Origin: Bacteroidota bacterium
GTDB taxonomy: Bacteria; Bacteroidota; Bacteroidia; NS11-12g; UBA955
Length of the DNA stretch: 64,000 nt
Assembly: GCA_030682255.1 (NCBI GenBank)
Contig: JAUXOK010000024.1
Span: 124,001-188,000 of the forward strand
Direction: 5' to 3'
Shown here: piece by piece, positions 55,029 through 63,060 of the stretch
How the letters are laid out: each line of letters begins with the position of its first letter
Position numbering within the stretch: position 1 is the stretch's first letter
The notes under the pieces: generated by a model
Seen by the model: only the letters and a program-made list of their open reading frames with translations
Databases searched by the model: none
What the model was told of the DNA's origin: nothing
Program-made: the position numbers and the translations under genes

Positions 55029-56885
55029 ATGAAAAAGAAAATTTTTACAATTATCGCTTCAGGTTTAGCTGCTTTTACAGCAAATGCTCAAACCCCATTT
55101 CCTATTAAAATCGACACTGCTTGGTCGGTTAAAACGATTTGGATGCCAAAATCTCCATTGAAACAACAAGTGTTGTTTATTGGTGGTGTTGACACCGTTC
55201 AAACTACTGCCACTTATGGCAATCCAGCAGGTAAAACTGTTGCAAAACAATGGCATGATTTTATCGGTTTTTCTATAGCTCCAGCTAATTCTAATGGTAT
55301 TTTAGGCAATGTAATAGTTAATCATGAAATGGTTACTAGTGATGCTAAAATAGGTGATGGTGGTGGCATGACCATGTTTAAATTAAAAAGAACAACTGGC
55401 GACCAATTAGAAGTTGTTGATCAAACCTTAACAGATGGCAGAAAAGGCAAATTCTTTAATGTCGATTTTGTGAACACTGTGGGTGAAACTGGTATGAATT
55501 GTGGTGGTATCAATGCACCAAATGGCAGAATTTGGACTGCAGAAGAATGGATGCGGTCTAGCAATCCTCAAATTTTCAACAATGGCAATGGCATTAAAGA
55601 TACATCTGACTTTGTAATTGGAACTACAACTCCCGCGGGATTTCCGGGTTTTAATGGCAAAGTATTGAAAAGATACCAAAACTTAAATTGGATGGTTGAA
55701 ATAGACCCTAATAACGCCAAAGCCATCAGAAAACAATACAACTGGGGAAGAGCTGGATGGGAAGGTGGAGTTGTGATGAACGACAACAAAACTGTCTATT
55801 TATTTGAAGATGGTTCTCCAGGTATTTTAGCAAAATTTGTTGCTACAACTGCCAATGATTTTACTACTGGTCAATTGTATGTTTACAAACAAGATGCTCC
55901 AACCAAATGGATAACAATCGAAAACAATTTAGATACTTTGTTGCAATTAAATACTGTAGCAGTTAGAAGAGGTGCATCAATGTTCAACAGATTAGAATGG
56001 GGAACCGTTGCTAATGGCAAACTATACATTACAGAAACAGGAAGAGATGCATTTACATTCAACACAGGCAATGCGAGGTATGGTGTTGTTGGTCAAGGTT
56101 TAATTGATGGCTACAAAGCAAGATTCAGAGTTTTGAAAGGAGTTAATTTTACAGGAACAGATGCTCAAGCTGCGGATTCTGTTAGAGCTGGAAAATTTAA
56201 TGACTACTATGGTAGAGTTTTAGAATTTGACCCTGCTACTAACTTAATTCGCTCTTATATTGAAGGTGGTCCATTAGCACCTGCTTCATCGTCTCAAAAT
56301 AGATTTGCTTATCCTCCAATTCATTTTTCAAATCCTGATGGTATCCATAACATCAATATTGATGGAAAAGAATACTTAATTATTCAAGAAGATTTGAATG
56401 GTACTAATTGGAATAGAATGCCTTCAAATATTAATGTTGTTTGTGAAACATTTCTATTAGACATGAGTATTCCAAATCCTACTTTCAATGATTTAATTAG
56501 AATTACTGCTTGTGCTCCTGGTGCTGAAATAACTGGTGGAATTGCCATTGATGAAAACACTATGTTATTTAACTCACAACATCCAAGCACTTCAAATACT
56601 TTCCCTTACAACAACTCTTTAACTTATGCTATCTCAGGTTTTAAAGTTCAGAAAACAGATGTTGCAAATATTTTATCAAATAAAGATGTGTTCTCTGTTT
56701 ATCCAAATCCAACTTCAAGAGAATTGCAGTTCAACCAAACAACTGATGTTGCTATCTACAATGCTACAGGTCAAAGAATTAAAGTAGCAAGAGAAGTTAA
56801 TATGATCAATGTAGAAGACTTAACGTCTGGTGTTTACTTTATCAGAAATACTGAAGGTTTAACTCAAAAATTCATCGTAGAATAA
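55029..56885 (+). CDS. PhoX-like (DUF839) secreted protein with T9SS type A tail
   Basis: A 618-residue exported protein. The ATG at 55029 gives the signal MKKKIFTIIASGLAAFTANAQ. The body matches the DUF839/PhoX family: NVIVNHEMVTSDAKIGDGGG, FVNTVGETGMNCGGINAPNG with RIWTAEEW, GWEGGVVMNDNKTVYLFEDG, and FSNPDGIHNINIDGKEYLII. PhoX enzymes are Ca/Fe alkaline phosphatases, but many DUF839 proteins are uncharacterised, so phosphatase activity is only possible. The C-terminus is a type A sorting domain (VFSVYPNPTSRELQF, LTSGVYFIRNTEG, FIVE), so it is a T9SS substrate. A terminator follows, and the next gene encodes a di-haem peroxidase. Confidence 0.88.
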   Translation: MKKKIFTIIASGLAAFTANAQTPFPIKIDTAWSVKTIWMPKSPLKQQVLFIGGVDTVQTTATYGNPAGKTVAKQWHDFIGFSIAPANSNGILGNVIVNHEMVTSDAKIGDGGGMTMFKLKRTTGDQLEVVDQTLTDGRKGKFFNVDFVNTVGETGMNCGGINAPNGRIWTAEEWMRSSNPQIFNNGNGIKDTSDFVIGTTTPAGFPGFNGKVLKRYQNLNWMVEIDPNNAKAIRKQYNWGRAGWEGGVVMNDNKTVYLFEDGSPGILAKFVATTANDFTTGQLYVYKQDAPTKWITIENNLDTLLQLNTVAVRRGASMFNRLEWGTVANGKLYITETGRDAFTFNTGNARYGVVGQGLIDGYKARFRVLKGVNFTGTDAQAADSVRAGKFNDYYGRVLEFDPATNLIRSYIEGGPLAPASSSQNRFAYPPIHFSNPDGIHNINIDGKEYLIIQEDLNGTNWNRMPSNINVVCETFLLDMSIPNPTFNDLIRITACAPGAEITGGIAIDENTMLFNSQHPSTSNTFPYNNSLTYAISGFKVQKTDVANILSNKDVFSVYPNPTSRELQFNQTTDVAIYNATGQRIKVAREVNMINVEDLTSGVYFIRNTEGLTQKFIVE

Positions 56886-56911
56886 TAATTAAAATCAACA
56901 AATAACCTATT

Positions 56912-56940
56912 AGAACCGATGCGAAAGTGTCGGTTCTTTT
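56912..56940 (+). terminator. Intrinsic terminator after the PhoX-like gene
   Basis: An 8-bp stem AGAACCGA (56912-56919) and TCGGTTCT (56930-56937) with a 10-nt loop is followed by TTT. It lies 26 bp after the stop codon and 14 bp before the start of the peroxidase gene, whose longer frame overlaps it. Confidence 0.82.
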
Positions 56941-56953
56941 GTGTTTACAATCC

Positions 56954-58885
56954 ATGAAAAATAAAACATACCTCATCACTGGTTTACTGCTCATCATATT
57001 GAGTATTTCGGCATTCAAAAACAGCAATTCTCCCATTGAAATTATACGCAAAAAAGACGCTGAACGCTTTGAAAATTTCAAACAAAAGATTCAATTTTTA
57101 AAATCTGAAATTATCAAGTTTGAAAACAAAACAACTCCTTTCAAAGCTTCCGAAACTGCATTTTTGGAGTTAAGAAAAGCCTATAAATCTTGGGAATATT
57201 TAGCTGAACATTATGATGCTGTATTTATTAAAGAAAATATCAATGGCGCTCCGTTGCCAAAGTTGGAACAAAACAGCTTTGGCGCCAATGTGATTGAACC
57301 AAAAGGCTTGCAGGTTTTAGATGAATTACTCTTTGATGACTCCGCTGAATACTTAACAAAAGACATGCATTTCCAATTGGATTACATGACCAAACAGTTG
57401 AATGAATTGGCATTACCTGAAATTTATTCAAGAGACATTTTTATTGCAGCTAGAATTGAGTTAATCAGAATTGCAACTACGGGTTTAACAGGTTTCGACA
57501 CGCCTGGTTCTGGCAATGGCATTCAAGATGCCTTGAGTGTATTTGAAACCATGCAATCTGATTTAATCCTATTCCAATCTGAAATTGAGCTCAAAAACAA
57601 ATTATTGAGTGATTCAATTTTTGAAACACTCAATAAAAGCATTACATATTTAAAACAAAACAACAACTTTGAAACATTCAATCGCTATTCGTTTTTAACC
57701 CAAGTGATTAATCCACTCTTTAGACAATTGCTATCAGCGCATTTAACGTTAGAACTAGAATTACCCTCTGAAATCAATAATAAACCTCAAGCATTTAATT
57801 ACCTATCCAATAATTTGTTTGCGCCTGATTTTTTAAATGCAGATTACTATATCAATGTACCGAAACAGTTCATTAACGAAGATGCTAAAAAACTAGGTCA
57901 ACTTTTGTTTTTCGACCCCATTTTGTCTGCCAATAACCAACGTTCTTGTGCTAGCTGCCACAATCCTGAAAAAGGTTTTACAGACCAATTACCCAAAAGT
58001 TTGGCTTATAATTTTGAAGGCAATTTAAAAAGGAACTCCCCTACCCTTATCAATTGTGTTTACAGCGACAGGTATTTCCATGATTTAAGAGCACACGACC
58101 TTACTGGTCAGTTGGAACATGTCATCACCAACGGTTCGGAATTCAACTCCAATTGGAATGATATTTTAGACAAACTGAATCAAAGTTCTGAATATAAAAC
58201 TCTGTATAGTAAAGCCTTTAATTTAGACACCTCAAATGCTATAAGTATTCAAAATACACAATTTGCCATGAGTGTTTTTGTCGGTTCTATCGTTGGGTTC
58301 AATTCTAAATTTGACCAATTGATTGTAGGTTCTCAAAAAACATTTAACAAATCAGAAACAGATATCATAGCAGGCTTCAATTTATTTATGGGTAAAGCAG
58401 CTTGTGGCACTTGCCATTTTGCACCTGTTTTCAATGGCAGTGTACCTCCATTTTATACTGAATCTGAATCTGAAGTATTGGGTGTTTCAGAAAATCCACA
58501 TCAAAAAAAGCAAGTTTTAGGCGCAGACAAAGGCAGAGGGGGTGCATTGCTTAAAGAACAAGTGCCTTTTTATGAATATTCTTTTAAAACACCTACCGTC
58601 AGAAACATTGCCATTTCAAAACCATATATGCACAATGGAGCATACAAAACACTAAACGAAACAATGACATTTTATAACAATGGAGGCGGTGCTGGCATTG
58701 GTATTGACCTAGAATTTCAAACCTTAGGCACAGATAAACTTGAACTCAGCAAAAAAGAAATCAAACAAATCATAGCTTTTATGGAGAGTATGACAGACAC
58801 CAATAGCATTTCTTCAAAACCATTAAAATTACCTGTTATTAATAATTCAACATTGAATACAAGAAAAGTAGGTGGGGAGTATTAG
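56954..58885 (+). CDS. Di-haem cytochrome c peroxidase (MauG-like) with N-terminal extension
   Basis: A 643-residue exported haem protein starting MKNKTYLITGLLLIILSISAF, a signal peptide or anchor. Residues ~30-290 are a helical extension (with ENINGAPLPKLEQNSFGANV, EPKGLQVLDELLFDDS) often found on Bacteroidota members; imelysin-like folding is possible. The peroxidase part has two haem c motifs, CASCH from about residue 332 and CGTCH from about 484, plus LFFDPILSANNQRSC, NSPTLINC and SKPYMHNGAYKTLNETM. It would reduce peroxide or oxidise a protein cofactor in the periplasm. It follows the PhoX-like gene, past a terminator. Confidence 0.9.
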   Translation: MKNKTYLITGLLLIILSISAFKNSNSPIEIIRKKDAERFENFKQKIQFLKSEIIKFENKTTPFKASETAFLELRKAYKSWEYLAEHYDAVFIKENINGAPLPKLEQNSFGANVIEPKGLQVLDELLFDDSAEYLTKDMHFQLDYMTKQLNELALPEIYSRDIFIAARIELIRIATTGLTGFDTPGSGNGIQDALSVFETMQSDLILFQSEIELKNKLLSDSIFETLNKSITYLKQNNNFETFNRYSFLTQVINPLFRQLLSAHLTLELELPSEINNKPQAFNYLSNNLFAPDFLNADYYINVPKQFINEDAKKLGQLLFFDPILSANNQRSCASCHNPEKGFTDQLPKSLAYNFEGNLKRNSPTLINCVYSDRYFHDLRAHDLTGQLEHVITNGSEFNSNWNDILDKLNQSSEYKTLYSKAFNLDTSNAISIQNTQFAMSVFVGSIVGFNSKFDQLIVGSQKTFNKSETDIIAGFNLFMGKAACGTCHFAPVFNGSVPPFYTESESEVLGVSENPHQKKQVLGADKGRGGALLKEQVPFYEYSFKTPTVRNIAISKPYMHNGAYKTLNETMTFYNNGGGAGIGIDLEFQTLGTDKLELSKKEIKQIIAFMESMTDTNSISSKPLKLPVINNSTLNTRKVGGEY

Positions 58886-58914
58886 GTGATGGTCTAATTG
58901 TTAATTATTAATTG

Positions 58915-58958
58915 TAGAGGCGCAATGCATTGCGTCACTACAATTAATTGCGCCTCTA
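58915..58958. repeat. Inverted repeat (small REP/MITE-like element)
   Basis: TAGAGGCGCAAT (58915-58926) and ATTGCGCCTCTA (58947-58958) form a perfect 12-bp stem; inside lies GCAATGCATTGC, itself palindromic, and TGCGTCACTACAATTA. This GCGCAATGCATTGCG type of element is a common dispersed palindrome in bacteria. The remaining part of the 260-bp gap holds no gene. Confidence 0.7.
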
Positions 58959-59145
58959 AAATCTATTGCGTTTCAAAAATCCTAAAAAAGCTACACCTGT
59001 TAACTAACTTATTTTAGTAACATACATTTCATGTTGATTTTACATGCAACAGCGAATTTTGTAGCATGATTAGCAAAGTATTAGATTTTATTTTTTCGTT
59101 AATATCTGATTTGTTTTTAAAATCCATCAGCCATTGTCTTAAAAA

Positions 59146-59979
59146 ATGATGAATCAAGAAAAACGAGCCGTTGACTTGGTGGTAATCTCAGATGTCCATC
59201 TTGGCACTTATGGTTGCAGAGCCAAAGAATTGCTGAATTACCTCAAAAGCATCGAACCCAAAACCTTAATTTTGAATGGCGACATTGTTGACATCTGGCA
59301 ATTTTCTAAAAAATATTTCCCCAAAAGCCACATGAAAATAGTGAGATACATTTTGAAACTATCCAATCATGGCACAGATATTTATTACATCACAGGTAAC
59401 CACGATGAACTCTTAAGAAAATTTGCTGATATGAATTTTGGAAACATCAAATTGGTTAACAAAGTAACAATGGATGTGAATGGCAAAAAAACATTGTTTT
59501 TTCATGGCGATGTGTTTGATTTCAGTATTCAACATGCCAAATGGCTAGCCAAACTGGGTGGTAAATGCTATGATTTATTGATATTGCTCAATACTTTTGT
59601 TAATTTTTGTTCCGAAAAAATGGGTGGCAAACGCCTTTCTTTATCCAAACAAATTAAAAACAGTGTGAAATCAGCAATATCCTTTATCAATAATTTTGAA
59701 ACAGCTTCTGTCAATTATGGCATTTCTCAAAAATGTGAAACAGTTGTTTGTGGTCACATTCATCAGCCAAGCATCAAAGATGTTGAAATAGATGGCAAAA
59801 CCATTCAATATTTAAACAGTGGCGATTGGGTAGAAAACCTCACCTCTCTTGAATTTCACAACAACAATTGGACCTTGTATCAACACCCTGAATTGCAAAA
59901 ATTCGAAACTAGCGAAGAGGAAGAAGAAGTTGGGATTCACAATATTTTGAAAGAGTTTAATATTGGTTTTCCTCACTAA
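59146..59979 (+). CDS. Metallophosphoesterase, UDP-2,3-diacylglucosamine diphosphatase-like
   Basis: A 277-residue cytoplasmic calcineurin-like phosphoesterase. The metal motifs are VVISDVHLGTYG (D-x-H), LILNGDIVDIW (GD), YYITGNHDE (GNHD), LFFHGDVFD, and VCGHIHQPS (GHxH). This arrangement, with an insertion of about 60 residues before GHIHQP, matches LpxH-like proteins of the UDP-2,3-diacylglucosamine hydrolase group, which act in lipid A synthesis. Bacteroidota often have several such paralogues, so the exact substrate is uncertain. The start is the first of two adjacent ATG codons. Its stop codon overlaps the -7 box of the next gene. Confidence 0.86.
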   Translation: MMNQEKRAVDLVVISDVHLGTYGCRAKELLNYLKSIEPKTLILNGDIVDIWQFSKKYFPKSHMKIVRYILKLSNHGTDIYYITGNHDELLRKFADMNFGNIKLVNKVTMDVNGKKTLFFHGDVFDFSIQHAKWLAKLGGKCYDLLILLNTFVNFCSEKMGGKRLSLSKQIKNSVKSAISFINNFETASVNYGISQKCETVVCGHIHQPSIKDVEIDGKTIQYLNSGDWVENLTSLEFHNNNWTLYQHPELQKFETSEEEEEVGIHNILKEFNIGFPH

Positions 59980-59984
59980 ATTTG
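59977..59984 (+). promoter_or_regulatory. -7 box of the GH1 gene overlapping a stop codon
   Basis: TAAATTTG matches TAnnTTTG; its TAA is the stop codon of the phosphoesterase gene. Transcription would start near 59992, about 15 nt before the ATG at 60007, and would exclude the TTG at 59995 as a practical start. Confidence 0.5.
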
Positions 59985-60006
59985 CATTTCCTTTTTGATT
60001 ACCAAC

Positions 60007-61356
60007 ATGCATTCAAATTTATTTGGAGAACACTTTTATTGGGGTGCGTCAATTTCTGCTGCGCAAACAGAGTCGGCTGCTTTGTTAGATGGCAAAGGCT
60101 TGTCTATTTGGGATGATTTTTGCGAACCCAAAAAGAAGTTTTTCCTCAGTAAACATCGCATCAAAAACAAACATCACATTCAAGAATCGTCTGATTTTTA
60201 TTTTCATTATGAGGCTGATATACTAAGACTGAAACAACTTGGTTTTAAACACTTTAGATTCAGCATTGCTTGGTCGAGAATTTATCCAGATGGTGAAACG
60301 TTGAATCCAAGTGGGATTGATTTCTATAAAAAAGTAATTGATACATGTTTGAAAAACAACATAGAACCTTGGGTAACACTCTATCATTGGGATTTACCAG
60401 CTACGCTCGAAAAAAAAGGAGGATGGACCAATCCTGAAATTATCAATTGGTTTGAATTGTTTGCCACCACTTGCATCCATTCATTCAAAGAAGTGAAACA
60501 TTGGATGATACTCAATGAACCTTCTGTATTTGTGGGAGCAGGTTATTTTTTTGGCATTCATGCACCTGGCAAAAAAGGTTTCGAAAACTTTATCAAAGCC
60601 ATGCATCATGCCAACTTATGCATCCATCATATTTTTAAAGTTATTAAAAACATCAACCCTGATTTAAAAGTAGGTTCTACATTTTCTTTTACACACATCG
60701 AGGGTTTGAATCAAGATGTCAAACATCAAAAAGCCGCTGAAATTGCAGACACTTTAATCAACCGTTTGTTTTTTGAACCCATTTTAGGTCTCGGCTATCC
60801 GACAGAACAATTAAAAATATTCAATAAAAAATACTTTAACTTGATAAAAAAAGAAGAGGAATTACTCAAAACCCCTTTAGATTTCATAGGTATTCAAAAT
60901 TATACGAGGGAAGTATTTAAACACAATCCGTTCAACCCTTTTTTGAAAATCAAACAAATAGAAGCTCATAAAAGAACCTCTGAACTCACAGCCATGAATT
61001 GGGAAATTCATCCACCAAGTATTTACGAAGTGCTTAAAAAAATCAACAATTACCAATCAAACATCCCAATAATAGTTACTGAAAACGGGATTGCTTTGAA
61101 TGATCAAATTAATGATAATTCAATCCAAGATTCACAACGCATTGCCTTTTATCAATCGCATTTGGAACAAGTGTTGAAAGCCAAAAATGAAGGTATCGAC
61201 ATTCAAGGTTATTTTGCTTGGTCGTTGCTCGATAATTTTGAGTGGGCAGAAGGTTATTACCCCCGTTTCGGACTCATTCATGTAGATTTTGAAACCAAAC
61301 ATAGAACCATCAAAGAAAGCGGTCATTGGTTTAGAGAGTTTTTGGGGGAGACTTAA
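60007..61356 (+). CDS. Glycoside hydrolase family 1 beta-glycosidase
   Basis: A 449-residue (beta/alpha)8-barrel enzyme, cytoplasmic (no signal peptide). The acid/base Glu171 lies in MILNEPSVFVG and the nucleophile Glu359 in IIVTENGIALND, both GH1 signatures. The N-terminus FYWGASISAAQTESAALLDG resembles the family FxWGxAtaayQiEG motif, with the usual QxEG replaced by QTES. Other blocks are FRFSIAWSRIYPDGE, TLYHWDLPATLEKKGGW, and the C-terminal YFAWSLLDNFEWAEGYYPRFG. It would hydrolyse beta-linked glucosides or galactosides imported from outside. No transporter or sugar operon is adjacent. Confidence 0.93.
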   Translation: MHSNLFGEHFYWGASISAAQTESAALLDGKGLSIWDDFCEPKKKFFLSKHRIKNKHHIQESSDFYFHYEADILRLKQLGFKHFRFSIAWSRIYPDGETLNPSGIDFYKKVIDTCLKNNIEPWVTLYHWDLPATLEKKGGWTNPEIINWFELFATTCIHSFKEVKHWMILNEPSVFVGAGYFFGIHAPGKKGFENFIKAMHHANLCIHHIFKVIKNINPDLKVGSTFSFTHIEGLNQDVKHQKAAEIADTLINRLFFEPILGLGYPTEQLKIFNKKYFNLIKKEEELLKTPLDFIGIQNYTREVFKHNPFNPFLKIKQIEAHKRTSELTAMNWEIHPPSIYEVLKKINNYQSNIPIIVTENGIALNDQINDNSIQDSQRIAFYQSHLEQVLKAKNEGIDIQGYFAWSLLDNFEWAEGYYPRFGLIHVDFETKHRTIKESGHWFREFLGET

Positions 61357-61392
61357 TGATTGAAAGATGGATTATAAATATTTACATTGTTG

Positions 61393-61410
61393 TTCCGCTG
61401 TGCAGCGGAA
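61393..61410. repeat. Short hairpin between GH1 and lpd genes
   Basis: TTCCGCT (61393-61399) and AGCGGAA (61404-61410) form a 7-bp stem with a 4-nt loop GTGC. There is no T run, so it is not a clear terminator; it resembles a small REP sequence. A -7-like TATTTTCG at 61539-61546 may serve lpd. Confidence 0.5.
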
Positions 61411-61569
61411 TGTTATACAGCTTAATTGTTGAATTATTTTACTTATTTAAACATTAAAGAAAGTCCTTTGTCAAACTAAAACTTTAGGTATTTTACATTA
61501 ATTCAAAAATTGGATTTTAAAAAACCAAGGGTTTGATGTATTTTCGCAGCCAAATAAATTTTTAACATC

Positions 61570-62955
61570 ATGAAATTTGACATCATTGTTATAGGTAGCG
61601 GACCAGGCGGATATGTTGCTGCCATTCGCGCATCGCAATTAGGTAAATCTGTTGCCATAGTAGAAAAAGCAGAATTGGGTGGCGTATGCCTAAACTGGGG
61701 TTGTATTCCAACCAAAGCTTTATTAAAATCAGCCCAAGTATATGAATATTTAAAACACAGTTCTGATTACGGTATCACTGTTAAAGAATTTAACCATGAT
61801 TTTGAAGCTGTGGTGAAAAGAAGCCGTGGTGTTGCCAACAACATGAGTAAAGGTATTGAGTTTTTGATGAAAAAAAACAAAATCACAGTTGTTAAAGGTT
61901 ATGGTAAATTAGCTGGCAGCAAAAAAGTAGAAGTGGATTTGGATGGTAAAAAAGAAATACATGAAGCTGACCACATCATCTTAGCAACTGGTGCTAGAAG
62001 CAGAGAATTACCTAACATCAAACAAGATGGCAAAAAAGTAATTGGCTACAGAGAAGCAATGGTATTACCAGAACAACCAAAAACTATGGTCGTGATTGGT
62101 TCAGGTGCTATCGGCATGGAGTTCGCATATTTTTATAACACCATGGGCACAAAAGTAACTGTTGTAGAATTTATGCCACGCATATTACCTGTTGAAGACG
62201 AAGAGGTAAGCAAAGCGATGGAAAAAACTTACAAAAAAAATGGTGTTGATATTTTAGTAAACAGCTCTGTTGAATCTGTTGATACAGCCGGCAAATCTTG
62301 TAAAGTCAATATCAAAACACCAGAAGGCATGAAAACCATCGAGTGTGACATTGTTTTAAGTGCAGCTGGTATTGTTACCAACATCGAAAACTTAGGTTTA
62401 GAAGCAGCAGGTGTTAAAACTGATAAAGGCAAAGTATTGGTAGATGATTTTTACAAAACCAATGTTCCTGGTGTTTACGCCATTGGCGACATCGTTCATG
62501 GACCAGCATTGGCTCACGTTGCTAGTGCAGAAGGCATTACTTGTGTAGAAGCTATTGCAGGTTTACATCCACATCCTATCAACTACAACAATATTCCAGG
62601 TTGCACATACACACACCCAGAGGTTGCTTCAGTAGGTTATACAGAGGCACAAGCCAAAGAAAAAGGTTATGAAATCAAAGTTGGTAAATTCCCTTTCTCT
62701 GCTAGCGGAAAAGCAAGTGCTAGCGGACATAAAGACGGATTTGTAAAAGTAATTTTTGATGCTAAATATGGTGAATGGTTAGGTTGCCACATGGTAGGCG
62801 AAGGTGTTACAGATATGATAGCAGAAGCTGTTGTAGCGCGTAATCTTGAAACCACAGGACACGAAATCATCAAATCTATCCACCCTCACCCAACAATGAG
62901 TGAAGCCATTATGGAAGCTGTAGCACAAGCATACAACGAGTGCATTCACTTATAA
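61570..62955 (+). CDS. lpdA: Dihydrolipoyl dehydrogenase
   Basis: A 461-residue flavoprotein disulfide reductase, E3 of the pyruvate and 2-oxoglutarate dehydrogenase complexes. The FAD dinucleotide motif is IVIGSGPGGYVAA (residues 6-18). The redox-active disulfide is GGVCLNWGCIPTK with Cys40 and Cys45. A second GxGxxG for NAD is VVIGSGAIGMEFAYF, and the FAD-binding YAIGDIVHGPALAH and C-terminal HPHPTMSEAIMEA with the His-Glu pair complete the set. The length is standard. It stands alone and ends before a strong terminator at 63006. Confidence 0.95.
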   Translation: MKFDIIVIGSGPGGYVAAIRASQLGKSVAIVEKAELGGVCLNWGCIPTKALLKSAQVYEYLKHSSDYGITVKEFNHDFEAVVKRSRGVANNMSKGIEFLMKKNKITVVKGYGKLAGSKKVEVDLDGKKEIHEADHIILATGARSRELPNIKQDGKKVIGYREAMVLPEQPKTMVVIGSGAIGMEFAYFYNTMGTKVTVVEFMPRILPVEDEEVSKAMEKTYKKNGVDILVNSSVESVDTAGKSCKVNIKTPEGMKTIECDIVLSAAGIVTNIENLGLEAAGVKTDKGKVLVDDFYKTNVPGVYAIGDIVHGPALAHVASAEGITCVEAIAGLHPHPINYNNIPGCTYTHPEVASVGYTEAQAKEKGYEIKVGKFPFSASGKASASGHKDGFVKVIFDAKYGEWLGCHMVGEGVTDMIAEAVVARNLETTGHEIIKSIHPHPTMSEAIMEAVAQAYNECIHL

Positions 62956-63005
62956 TAAAGAAGCAAAACTTCTTTTTATAAATTTTGTTAATTAATTTAA
63001 ACCCG

Positions 63006-63046
63006 AACCCCTCTCCTCTTTATTTTAAAAGTTGAGAGGGGTTTTT
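63006..63046 (+). terminator. Intrinsic terminator after lpd
   Basis: A perfect 10-bp stem AACCCCTCTC (63006-63015) and GAGAGGGGTT (63034-63043) with an 18-nt loop continues into TTTTT (63042-63046). It lies 51 bp after the lpd stop codon and 14 bp before the metH-type gene start, so that gene needs its own promoter, which is not evident. Confidence 0.87.
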
Positions 63047-63060
63047 AAAACAATCGCATT

